A program made the position numbers and the translations under genes. From positions 1 to 64,000 of the forward strand of contig NZ_JADEWO010000025.1 of assembly GCF_015207605.1 (NCBI RefSeq): 64,000 nucleotides of DNA. Direction: 5' to 3'. Under the pieces are notes generated by a model. The model was not told where the DNA came from. It searched no databases and saw only the letters and a list, made by a program, of their open reading frames with translations. This DNA comes from Oculatella sp. LEGE 06141. GTDB lineage: Bacteria > Cyanobacteriota > Cyanobacteriia > Elainellales > Elainellaceae. Below are positions 57,635-64,000 of this stretch, in pieces (within the stretch, counting starts at the first letter, position 1; the number at the start of each line of letters is the position of its first letter).

Positions 57635-58465
57635 TTAATGGACAATGGGTTCGGCTAAAGGGACTGGAGTGGTTTCAGCCGCGCGCGCGACTTCTAGATC
57701 CGCCATGCCGCGTGGAAAGAAACGACCCAACAGGCCATAGCTGACCAACCCTAAATACTCTCTGAAGACCAGAAAGGTGGCCGAGCGGCGGTCGATGGTG
57801 TTGGGCAACGGGCTGGGGTGAGGAATCACCTCGACTCCCAGGCTGCGAAACGTGAGGAGCGATCGCAACATGTGGGGCGGATCGGTGACTAGCAGGATAC
57901 GCTGAACCCCCTGTGGTTGAAGCAATGACATCGTAAACCGCGCATTTTCTTCGGTAGTGCGAGAACAGGGTTCACCATCGATCGCCGCTGGCGACACCCC
58001 TTTTGCTTGCAACTGCTGCGCCATCGGTAAGGCATCGCCCCAGCCGCTCGTAAACACCAGCGGTGCCCGTTGCTCCTGCCATAAATCGGCGGCAACCTTC
58101 ACTCTGGACGGGGTTAATTCGCTTCCTCGCCCCAGAATGACGATCGCATCGGCTGTGGCTCCAGAATCCGAGGGTAGGGTGCTGACCAACACTCGATTGC
58201 CAATACGAGTAACGACTGGAGAGGCAACTATCAAATAGGCCAACAACAGCCCCAGCCCCACGCCACTGGTTTGCCGCTTCCAGCGCCATGATCGAATCAG
58301 CCACGGTAGCAGAATCCAAATCATTAGAATAGATAAAACCCTGGCTGGTGCATTAAGCCAACCAAATACTTGCCAGGTAAAGCCTGCCCATTCTCCTGTA
58401 ATGCTGGTTTGTTCACAAAGGGACGGATCCAATGTGGCAATCAGTGTGAAAAGTTCAATTTGCAT
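57635..58465 (-). CDS. YdcF/ElyC-family (DUF218) membrane protein
   Basis: The 276-residue protein has two N-terminal membrane segments (VLSILMIWILLPWLI; VGLGLLLAYLIVAS) and then the DUF218 domain starting DAIVILGRGSELT. Family marks are PLVFTSGWGDALPMA, TTEENARFTMSLL and RILLVTDPPHMLRSLLTF. ElyC/SanA-type proteins act in envelope maintenance; the exact reaction is unknown. It is divergent from moaE. Confidence 0.88.
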   Translation of the reverse strand: MQIELFTLIATLDPSLCEQTSITGEWAGFTWQVFGWLNAPARVLSILMIWILLPWLIRSWRWKRQTSGVGLGLLLAYLIVASPVVTRIGNRVLVSTLPSDSGATADAIVILGRGSELTPSRVKVAADLWQEQRAPLVFTSGWGDALPMAQQLQAKGVSPAAIDGEPCSRTTEENARFTMSLLQPQGVQRILLVTDPPHMLRSLLTFRSLGVEVIPHPSPLPNTIDRRSATFLVFREYLGLVSYGLLGRFFPRGMADLEVARAAETTPVPLAEPIVH

Positions 58466-58586
58466 GACTCGCCCTAGTGTGTTAGCTCAAGTGGCTACGT
58501 TATTCTAGGAACTGTTATGGCATATTGCTTTGGGGGTCTGGCAAGCGATCGTCTCTATTTTTGTGAAACCCTTACGTTTGGTGCTC

Positions 58587-59069
58587 ATGCAAACTGCTTT
58601 CGGCGTTCCTCCAACCCATCATTCAGATCACGTTGCAATGACCTTTGCTCCTTTATCAATAGAGGAGGTTTACGCACTGGCAGACGACCCGGCCAATGGT
58701 GCTGTGGTAGTTATGAGCGGTATGGTGCGAAACCAAACGGACGGTAAGCCAGTGGTTGCCCTGGAATATCAGGCGTATGAACCAATGGCGATCGAGGTGT
58801 TTAAACAAATTGCCGCACAGATTCGCCAAACCTGGACAGATGTAACGCGAGTGGTGATTCATCACCGCACGGGCAAGTTGAGTATTGGTGAAATCAGTGT
58901 ATTGGTTGCTGTTGGTTGTCCTCACCGCTCGGAGGCATTTGCCGCCTGTCAGTATGCGATCGATACCCTCAAACACAACGCCCCCATCTGGAAAAAAGAA
59001 CATTGGCAGGATGGCTCTACCAGTTGGGTGAGTATTGGAGCATGTGAGCAACCTGGAGAAAATTGTTAG
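58587..59069 (+). CDS. moaE: Molybdopterin synthase catalytic subunit
   Basis: MoaE, with MoaD, inserts the dithiolene sulfurs into precursor Z to make molybdopterin. Conserved parts: GAVVVMSGMVRNQTDGKPVV, LEYQAYEPMA, VVIHHRTGKLSIGEISVLVA and the catalytic C-terminal region with Lys residues in APIWKKEHWQDGS. Start is ATG 58587 (160 residues) or ATG 58638 (143, nearer the usual length); the frame opens at a TTG at 58530. A copy of its last 27 codons is found at 62531-62613, beyond the NACHT module. Confidence 0.92.
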   Translation: MQTAFGVPPTHHSDHVAMTFAPLSIEEVYALADDPANGAVVVMSGMVRNQTDGKPVVALEYQAYEPMAIEVFKQIAAQIRQTWTDVTRVVIHHRTGKLSIGEISVLVAVGCPHRSEAFAACQYAIDTLKHNAPIWKKEHWQDGSTSWVSIGACEQPGENC

Positions 59070-59099
59070 GGAGCGATCTCATTCATCAAGTCATATCGA

Positions 59100-59327
59100 T
59101 TACCACTCATCTCTTAATGTCCGTTGAGTGGCGATCGCATCCCCCTGCCATTGCAGTTTACCAACCAGGTTGGAGAAATCGTATTGGGGAGATGGGGCAG
59201 TTTGAGGTGCAGCAGGATTAATGACCAAAACCAACTCAACTTCACCTGGAGGTAACGCAGTTGGTACATCTAGCCGAAGATGCCCATTAGTGTCGATCTG
59301 TCCAATCAGGGTTAGGGTCTGCATCAT
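59100..59327 (-). CDS. Orphan antitoxin-like small protein, 75 residues
   Basis: The sequence QTLTLIGQIDTNGHLRLDVP, then GEVELVLVI, YDFSNLVGKLQWQGDAIATQ and LRDEW, resembles cyanobacterial small proteins that usually precede PIN-domain toxins. A beta-strand DNA-binding-like front and an acidic toxin-binding tail are typical of such antitoxins. No toxin gene follows: moaE ends 30 bp away on the other strand. It is either an orphan or the remnant of a toxin-antitoxin pair. Confidence 0.7.
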   Translation of the reverse strand: MMQTLTLIGQIDTNGHLRLDVPTALPPGEVELVLVINPAAPQTAPSPQYDFSNLVGKLQWQGDAIATQRTLRDEW

Positions 59328-59454
59328 GATGTTTGGGGTTAGCGTGACGGGCGATCGTTCTTAAGCTGTCCTTATTCTATGCTGTGTCTCGATTTGCTAG
59401 AGCAAGAGGCCATAACTAAAGCCAGGAGGCGATCGCCACTATTTGTATACTTTT

Positions 59455-59483
59455 TTGCACCATCCAGAGCTTGTACGTATGAT
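59455..59483 (+). promoter_or_regulatory. Sigma-70-type promoter for the NACHT operon
   Basis: TTGCAC (59455-59460) and TATGAT (59478-59483) are separated by exactly 17 bases. Transcription would start near 59490, about 20 nt before the ATG of the small gene at 59509. The short leader lacks a strong ribosome binding site. Confidence 0.6.
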
Positions 59484-59508
59484 GGAGAGAATCTTTGAGT
59501 AAACAGTT

Positions 59509-59973
59509 ATGTTTGGCAAAAAGCCCTCGTCTGAGCCATCTCAATCGCAACCACCCAACCAATCGCAAAGCCTCAGCAATGTGTCTCTGACAGGCGGCAT
59601 GGTGCAGTTGGGGCAGGCGGGAGGTAATCTTCAGCAAAATCAGAGTGGAGATTTGCAGACTCAGCAGCAAGGTATCACTGCAACAGAGGTGGTGACGCTG
59701 TTAGAGCAATTGGAAGCCGCAATCAAAGCCGCGTCGTTGAGTTCTGCTCAGCAGGAAGAATTGCTCGACTATCTGCGACCTGCGAAACGGGAAGCCGCAA
59801 AGGAAACGCCTCAAAAAGAATTGGTGGGGCAAAACCTGAAGCAGGTAAGTGAGACTATGAAAACGCTGAAAGACACCACCGAAGCCGGAAAGAGCCTGTG
59901 GCAGACCGGAGCCGAAATCTTTAAAACCGTTGCACCCTGGATCGGCGTTGCTGCTGCCTTTTTTGGGTTTTGA
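59509..59973 (+). CDS. Small partner protein of the NACHT ATPase (unknown function)
   Basis: The 154-residue protein has a Ser/Gln/Pro-rich N-terminus, then a short repetitive segment SLTGGMVQLGQAGGNLQQNQ (about 27-46) that resembles the N-terminus of the downstream ATPase ([11 protein letters not shown]). The middle (about 60-100) is a charged helical region, LLEQLEAAIKAASLSSAQQE. The C-terminus ends in a hydrophobic tail TVAPWIGVAAAFFGF that could insert into a membrane. The stop is 14 bp before the ATPase start, so the two are cotranscribed. I do not recognise a named family. An adaptor or effector role is inferred from operon and motif sharing. Confidence 0.8.
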   Translation: MFGKKPSSEPSQSQPPNQSQSLSNVSLTGGMVQLGQAGGNLQQNQSGDLQTQQQGITATEVVTLLEQLEAAIKAASLSSAQQEELLDYLRPAKREAAKETPQKELVGQNLKQVSETMKTLKDTTEAGKSLWQTGAEIFKTVAPWIGVAAAFFGF

Positions 59974-59987
59974 TCAAAGGAGCTGAG

Positions 59988-62045
59988 GTGCAAGATCAAA
60001 ATATTGATGGCAGCAAAATTGAAAACAGCCAGGTTCAACTCGCGCAAGCTGGACAAAATGCGGTTAGTTTTCAAAATAGTCATGATAACCAGGTCACGAT
60101 CAATGCTGTGATCTGGCGGTTGTTTGGTCAGGTTGCATCTCCCTCAGTGGATTGGGATTGGGCACAACGCTTACTTAGAGATCAGCAATTGCCCGATATC
60201 CGCAAACGGCTCATAGACACTCTGGGGCGCGATCGCTCCCTGATGCAAATCTCGTTAGATGAGCAGTTATCGTGGGTTGGGCGTTCACCGTTGCAGGCAA
60301 ATCGTCACTTGCAGGTGCAGGGCGAAGACCGGGGCATTCTCGATTGGCAACAGATGTTGATTGAGTCGTTTGGGCAAGAAGATGTGCGCGGTAGGTTATT
60401 AATTTTAGGAAACCCCGGAGCTGGAAAAACCACAGCGTTGCTCAGTCTGGCAGAACAACTGGTGTGTGGGGCGATCGCTCAACCTAAAACTGTGATTCCA
60501 ATCATTTTTGAACTCTCAACCTGGCGAGAGGGGCAAAGCATTGAAGCCTGGTTACTTGATCAACTGTATGACTTGTATAAGCGCGATCGTAAAACCAGGT
60601 TTTTTGAGCAATGGCTAGACCAGCGAGTGTTGTTGCCATTAATGGATGGATTGGATGAACTGGGGTTGGAACGGCAAAAACAATGCACCTCGAAACTGAA
60701 TGAGTTTGCCCGTTATTATCCGCAACTGGTGGTGTGTTGCCGAGTTAAAGAGTTTGCCCAGGTCAACATCAAACTGGATAACCTCAGAGGTTCGGTCTGT
60801 TTGGAGCCGTTATCAGATGAGCAGATTCAAGACTATCTGAACCGGATTGATTGTTCTCAATTCTGGTCAACCATTCAATCAACCCCGGTTCTGCAAGCGT
60901 TACTCGAACCTGATCAGGAGGGCGATCCAGGATTGTTGCGAGTGCCGTTGTTCATCACGTTAGCGGCTCGTACCTATGATGTTCAATATCCGTTTCAAAC
61001 GCGAGAGGAATTACTCGGTCAATACATCGATCGCCAGTTATCGCTGGAGGTACGGCAGAGCGATCGCCGTAAAGAGACAGACCGTAAACGGTGGGCATAC
61101 AAAAACCCTGACCAGGAACCCGATCGACGAGAAACCCTAAAAACGTTGCGCTGGCTGGCACGCCAGTTACAAGCCAATACGACGGTTGAATTATTGATTG
61201 AACAGATCCAACCTCTTTGGCTAGAAAAACCACAGGCACGACGACACTATCGGTTGATTGTTGGGCTGATTGGTGGGCTGATTGTTGGGCTGATCGGTGG
61301 GCTGATTGGTGGGCTGATTGGTGGGCTGATTGGTGGGCTGATTGGTGGGCTGATTGGTGGGCTGATTGGTGGGCTGATTGGTGGGCTGATTGTTGATCTA
61401 AAACACATTGCACCTGTTGAGGCATTCAAAATTTCGATGTCGCAGGACGTGCGACGAAAAATTTTAGCAAGTTTGCAAGAATGGCTGATTGTTGGGCTGA
61501 TTTTTGGGCTGATTGTTGGGCTGATTGTTGGGCTAATTGTTGGGCTGATTGTTGGGCTAATTGTTGGGCTGATTTTTGGGCTGATTGTTGGGCTAAAGCA
61601 AGAGTTGCAACTGCGATCGCGCCCCAACCAGGGTATCTGGAACTCGCTGCAAAGCATGGTTTGGACGACTGCCCTCTGCTACCCCATTGGCATTGTTCTT
61701 ACATTTGGAATAACAGAACTTCCTAGCATTGTTGCCCTGGGTGTCAGTCAAGGAGAGAGTATTGGCACAATTCTCGATGCTCTCTGGACAGCCTTTCCGC
61801 CATTTTTAGTTACAGGTATCTTCGGAGCATTGCTCTTTGGCTTCTTGGTGGGAGGCGGGCTTGCCTGCGTTCAGCATGTTTGCCTGCGCTTCGTCCTCTG
61901 GCAGAGCAGCATCGCCCCCTGGAATTTGGCGCGGTTTCTCAACTACTGCGTCGAGCGTCGCTTGCTGCAACGGGTCGGGGGTCGCTATCGCTTTTTGCAC
62001 CGAGAGTTGCTCGACCATTTTGCAGGTCAGAACCCGACGATTTGA
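59988..62045 (+). CDS. NACHT-domain STAND ATPase with glycine-zipper membrane repeats
   Basis: Start is the GTG at 59988, 5 nt after AAAGGAG, giving 685 residues; an overlapping TTG at 59970 is less likely. An N-terminal [16 protein letters not shown] segment (11-26) is shared with the partner gene. The NACHT module has Walker [11 protein letters not shown] (140-149), [16 protein letters not shown], Walker [12 protein letters not shown] (215-225) and VVCCRVKEF. Then come two repeat blocks, (GLIG/GLIV)11 at 426-469 and (GLIV/GLIF)9 at 499-534, with GxxxG spacing, followed by two more hydrophobic helices. It ends with [20 protein letters not shown], then LDHFA, a C-terminus common to cyanobacterial NACHT proteins. 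Such ATPases often act in anti-phage defence. A membrane-pore output is inferred. Confidence 0.88.
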   Translation: MQDQNIDGSKIENSQVQLAQAGQNAVSFQNSHDNQVTINAVIWRLFGQVASPSVDWDWAQRLLRDQQLPDIRKRLIDTLGRDRSLMQISLDEQLSWVGRSPLQANRHLQVQGEDRGILDWQQMLIESFGQEDVRGRLLILGNPGAGKTTALLSLAEQLVCGAIAQPKTVIPIIFELSTWREGQSIEAWLLDQLYDLYKRDRKTRFFEQWLDQRVLLPLMDGLDELGLERQKQCTSKLNEFARYYPQLVVCCRVKEFAQVNIKLDNLRGSVCLEPLSDEQIQDYLNRIDCSQFWSTIQSTPVLQALLEPDQEGDPGLLRVPLFITLAARTYDVQYPFQTREELLGQYIDRQLSLEVRQSDRRKETDRKRWAYKNPDQEPDRRETLKTLRWLARQLQANTTVELLIEQIQPLWLEKPQARRHYRLIVGLIGGLIVGLIGGLIGGLIGGLIGGLIGGLIGGLIGGLIGGLIVDLKHIAPVEAFKISMSQDVRRKILASLQEWLIVGLIFGLIVGLIVGLIVGLIVGLIVGLIFGLIVGLKQELQLRSRPNQGIWNSLQSMVWTTALCYPIGIVLTFGITELPSIVALGVSQGESIGTILDALWTAFPPFLVTGIFGALLFGFLVGGGLACVQHVCLRFVLWQSSIAPWNLARFLNYCVERRLLQRVGGRYRFLHRELLDHFAGQNPTI
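61263..61394 (+). repeat. Eleven in-frame 12-bp tandem repeats (GLIG block)
   Basis: The unit GGGCTGATTGGT is repeated 11 times, nearly without mismatch; units 2 and 11 end GTT and unit 3 has ATC. Each unit encodes Gly-Leu-Ile-Gly (or Val). Gain or loss of units keeps the frame, so block length should vary by slippage. Confidence 0.95.
61482..61589 (+). repeat. Nine in-frame 12-bp tandem repeats (GLIV block)
   Basis: The first unit is TGGCTGATTGTT and the rest are GGGCTGATTGTT with TTT or CTA variants. They encode Trp/Gly-Leu-Ile-Val or Phe. The block is separated from the GLIG block by 87 bp of unique sequence that encodes a charged linker. Confidence 0.95.
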
Positions 62046-62061
62046 CTTCTGAGGTTGACTC

Positions 62062-62235
62062 TTCGAGTTCAGAGGATGTTTGAAAAGTAGCAAATGTACT
62101 GCATTTGCCCCCTAAATCCCCCAACATTGGGGGACTTCCGAGCCAGTTCTGTTTCAAAGTCCCCCAATTCTGGGGGATTTAGGGGGCGGTTCGGGTGACG
62201 TTCAGCACTTATCAAACATCCTCTCAGAACTCGAA
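62062..62235 (+). mobile_element. MITE-like element, copy C (complete, extended ends)
   Basis: The core 62071-62224 has ends AGAGGATGTTTGA and TCAAACATCCTCT (perfect). The inverted match continues outward as TTCGAGTTC on the left and AGAACTCGAA on the right, with a two-base bulge. The internal arms are CCCCCTAAATCCCCCAA and GGGGGATTTAGGGGG. It begins 17 bp after the NACHT stop and could fold into a long hairpin that ends or stabilises that transcript. Confidence 0.85.
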
Positions 62236-62530
62236 CCATGCTGTTTGGAACAGGACGGTTACAGATCCAGGGTGAAACATTGCAGATCATTAGTGCGAAT
62301 TTTGTATTTCCATCGCGAAGACAATCCTATGAACTGGCGATCGCTCCAAGCACAATCTCACCATAGAGAAGCGGAAAGCAGAATAAAGGCGTTCCCATAC
62401 AAAGTATAGGATAAGCCAGAGTAACGCCAATAAAATACGATGGGCAGCGGCAGATCTAGAGCTGTGTGTGTTGCGATCGGTGAATGTCGCTCATTGGCAA
62501 AGCCATTTTTAGCACGGAATCTTGGATCTT

Positions 62531-62613
62531 TCTGGAAAAAGGAACATTGGCAGGATGGTTCCAGCAGTTGGGTCAGTATTGGTGCTTGCGAACAGCCTGA
62601 ACAGAGTTGCTAG
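62531..62613 (+). pseudogene. moaE 3'-end fragment
   Basis: The last 27 codons encode WKKEHWQDGSSSWVSIGACE, then QPEQSC and stop. The intact moaE ends WKKEHWQDGSTSWVSIGACE, then QPGENC and stop. Both copies have TCTGGAAAAA-R-GAACATTGGCAGGATGG (27 of 28 identical) at the start of the match; similarity falls at third codon positions after that. No upstream moaE sequence is recognisable, so this is a truncated copy. Confidence 0.88.
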
Positions 62614-62621
62614 CGCAAGGA

Positions 62622-63317
62622 TTATAAATCGGTTGGCTCAGATAGTAGATCCTCAGCAATCAGTTTGTCTCGAATGGCGATAACTGCTGCTTGGGTGCGA
62701 TCGCGCACATCTAACTTCTGCAAAATAGCATGAACATGAACTCGTACTGTTCCAGGTGCAATGTATAACATCTGAGCAATCTCTTGGTTCGTTTTGCCAT
62801 CCGCAATTAAAGCCAGGATTTCCTGCTCTCGTCGAGTTAGAACAGGAGCCAATTTACCTGAATCACTCGTTGATGTAGCACTGGCATTGTTTTCAAAGGC
62901 AGCCCGAATCTCAGTTGTCGCCGCAGAATCCCACCAGGACGCTCCGGCTGCAACCGATTGAATCGCAAGGATGAGCGTCTGTGATGGCGCACCCTTGATG
63001 CAGTAGCCCTGTGCCCCAACTTCAATGATTCGATTAATCAATGCTTTTTGCGTATGAGAGGTGAGCACCAGAACTGGAAGATTCGGCGCTAGCTGCCTGA
63101 TCTGCCGACAGGCTTCGATTCCCCCCAATCCTGGTAGCCCAATATCGAGAACGACAATATTCAGTGAATTGCCTTTGACTATTTCGATCGCGGTTTCACC
63201 ATCTTCTGCTTCTGCCACAATTTCTAGCCCTGGCTCTCGCTCTAGCCGAACCCGTAAGCCGAGACGGAAGAGTTCATCATCCTCAACCAGAAGAATTTTG
63301 AGTGGTGGAGATACCAT
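62622..63317 (-). CDS. NarL/LuxR-type response regulator
   Basis: The receiver starts LKILLVEDDELFRLGLRVRL with phospho-acceptor in IVVLDIGLPGLGG and Lys in AQGYCIKGAPS. A C-terminal LuxR helix-turn-helix reads LTRREQEILALIADGKTNQE, then IAQMLYIAPGTVRVHVHAIL. I choose the ATG at 63317, one base after the kinase stop (TAAGATG), giving about 231 residues; the frame extends to 63380. It should act as a DNA-binding regulator phosphorylated by the kinase encoded just upstream. Confidence 0.92.
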   Translation of the reverse strand: MVSPPLKILLVEDDELFRLGLRVRLEREPGLEIVAEAEDGETAIEIVKGNSLNIVVLDIGLPGLGGIEACRQIRQLAPNLPVLVLTSHTQKALINRIIEVGAQGYCIKGAPSQTLILAIQSVAAGASWWDSAATTEIRAAFENNASATSTSDSGKLAPVLTRREQEILALIADGKTNQEIAQMLYIAPGTVRVHVHAILQKLDVRDRTQAAVIAIRDKLIAEDLLSEPTDL

Positions 63318-63318
63318 C

Positions 63319-64000
63319 TTAAACAGAATAGGACGAAGTGTATGGGAATGTGGGTAGCCGAAAAGCAAAGATTGCTCCACCCGGTTGCCGATTCTCTACC
63401 CAAATTGTACCGCCGTGGGCTTCGACAATCTGGCGAGAAAGGTAAAGCCCCAGTCCCGATCCTTTCGCCTGGCGATCGCTTTGCCCCTGGTAAAACCGCT
63501 CAAACAGATGGGGAAGTTCATCTGGTTTAATGCCTGCCCCACAGTCTTTGACCTTGACGGTTTGATAAGAGTGTCCTGCTTCGAGGACAACCTCAACCCG
63601 TTCACCACGCGGAGAATGGTTAATCGCATTCGTGAGTAGATTTGCCACGACTCGCTGAAGTTGTAGAGCATCTCCCTTGACCCAAAGAAATTGACGAAAA
63701 TCGGATGCGCCGTAATGGAGAGAAATGTGAACTCGGCGGCTAGCGGCTAAATCGGTCATCGTTGCTTTAATTTCTTCGGCAATCTCACCGAGATCAACTG
63801 GGGCAAGATTCAACTGCAACCCTTCGTTATCATTTTGGTAAACATCCAATAGGGTTTCAACCATTTGTAGCGTTGTTTTATGGCTCCGCATCATGGTTGC
63901 TAAAACTCGCTGTTGGGTGGGTTCAACCGAACCAAAACTGCCACCCTGAAAGGCTTTTAGCGTTTCAATGGCTCCCAATAAAGGAGTTTTCAGGTCATGG
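63319..64000 (-). CDS. Sensor histidine kinase, C-terminal part (runs off the window)
   Basis: The frame is open to the window edge. Its first visible residues, HDLKTPLLGAIETL, are the phospho-accepting H-box. Downstream are the N-box VVANLLTNAINHSPRGERVE, G1 VKDCGAGIKPDELPHLFERF and G2 KGSGLGLYLSRQIVEAHGG, then a normal C-terminus. Sensor domains lie outside. It is directly followed by the LuxR-type regulator and forms a two-component pair with it. Confidence 0.93.
   Translation of the reverse strand, partial: HDLKTPLLGAIETLKAFQGGSFGSVEPTQQRVLATMMRSHKTTLQMVETLLDVYQNDNEGLQLNLAPVDLGEIAEEIKATMTDLAASRRVHISLHYGASDFRQFLWVKGDALQLQRVVANLLTNAINHSPRGERVEVVLEAGHSYQTVKVKDCGAGIKPDELPHLFERFYQGQSDRQAKGSGLGLYLSRQIVEAHGGTIWVENRQPGGAIFAFRLPTFPYTSSYSV

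Larger units (their letters stand above)
62046..62621. other. 575-bp non-coding region after the NACHT gene
   Basis: It contains MITE-like copy C, an AT-rich stretch and the moaE 3' remnant. A GGCGTT/AACGCC inverted pair flanks about 62388-62426. No complete gene is present. Confidence 0.55.

Noticed and set aside
60955-61657. Long minus-strand frames of 156 and 136 codons with QSAH and PPIS repeats
   Set aside because: They are reverse readings of the 12-bp repeats inside the NACHT gene. Any repeat of 12 bp stays open in several frames; the plus-strand protein has all NACHT motifs.

Overview
The window is chromosomal DNA from a cyanobacterium, probably a filamentous or other large-genome lineage. 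The HIP1 octamer GCGATCGC occurs throughout. Gene content fits: trmFO, a type II NADH dehydrogenase, an Npun_F0494-like protein, cobQ, a guanidine hydrolase operon, cyanobacteriochrome-like GAF domains and an Rcp1-like response regulator. I cannot name the species.

Layout. 0-11 kb: a sugar uptake and catabolism island with a xylulokinase-like FGGY kinase, a ribose-type ABC importer (lipoprotein, double ATPase, permease), a second FGGY kinase, a type I phosphomannose isomerase and a ribokinase. 11-20.9 kb: housekeeping and membrane genes (SRPBCC protein, NDH-2, trmFO, a Trp-rich EI24 protein, a YgjP-like metallopeptidase, a CBS-less MgtE), with a 1.8 kb mostly non-coding stretch holding terminators and a MITE-like copy. 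20.9-22.6 kb: a non-coding region packed with GAGACTCA motifs, two diverged ~105 bp direct repeats and a perfect hairpin, followed by a macrolide phosphotransferase-like gene. 23.5-27.6 kb: DUF202 protein, an AGE-family epimerase coupled to a 36-residue membrane peptide, a RarD permease and a sulfotransferase. 28.4-35.3 kb: an overlapping cassette of three glycosyltransferases, an ABC exporter and an APH-fold kinase, likely making an envelope glycoconjugate.

36.3-41.8 kb (minus strand): a guanidine-I (ykkC) riboswitch with an overlapping terminator precedes gdmH, the HypA/HypB-like nickel chaperones ghaA/ghaB, and a three-gene ABC importer. This is a complete guanidine uptake and hydrolysis operon that naive annotation would call agmatinase, hydrogenase maturation and nitrate/taurine transport. 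42.3-46.8 kb: Npun_F0494 family protein, cobQ, a [2Fe-2S] ferredoxin, folK, a NUDIX hydrolase and a GerMN-like lipoprotein.

46.8-57.1 kb: a light-signalling cluster. A GAF/PAS kinase with a DXCF-motif GAF, an Rcp1-like regulator and a LOV-domain hybrid kinase form one minus-strand operon. A second hybrid kinase with a Cys-His cyanobacteriochrome-like GAF lies beyond pyrB. 57.6-62.6 kb: a YdcF protein, moaE, an orphan antitoxin-like gene, and a two-gene STAND/NACHT module whose ATPase carries long in-frame 12-bp repeats encoding (GLIG)n and (GLIV)n glycine zippers. A 27-codon copy of the moaE 3' end lies on the far side of this module, suggesting insertion at moaE. The window ends in a LuxR-type response regulator and the C-terminal half of a histidine kinase.

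A MITE-like family with AGAGGATGTTTGA ends is scattered through the intergenic spaces (three good copies and several decayed ones).
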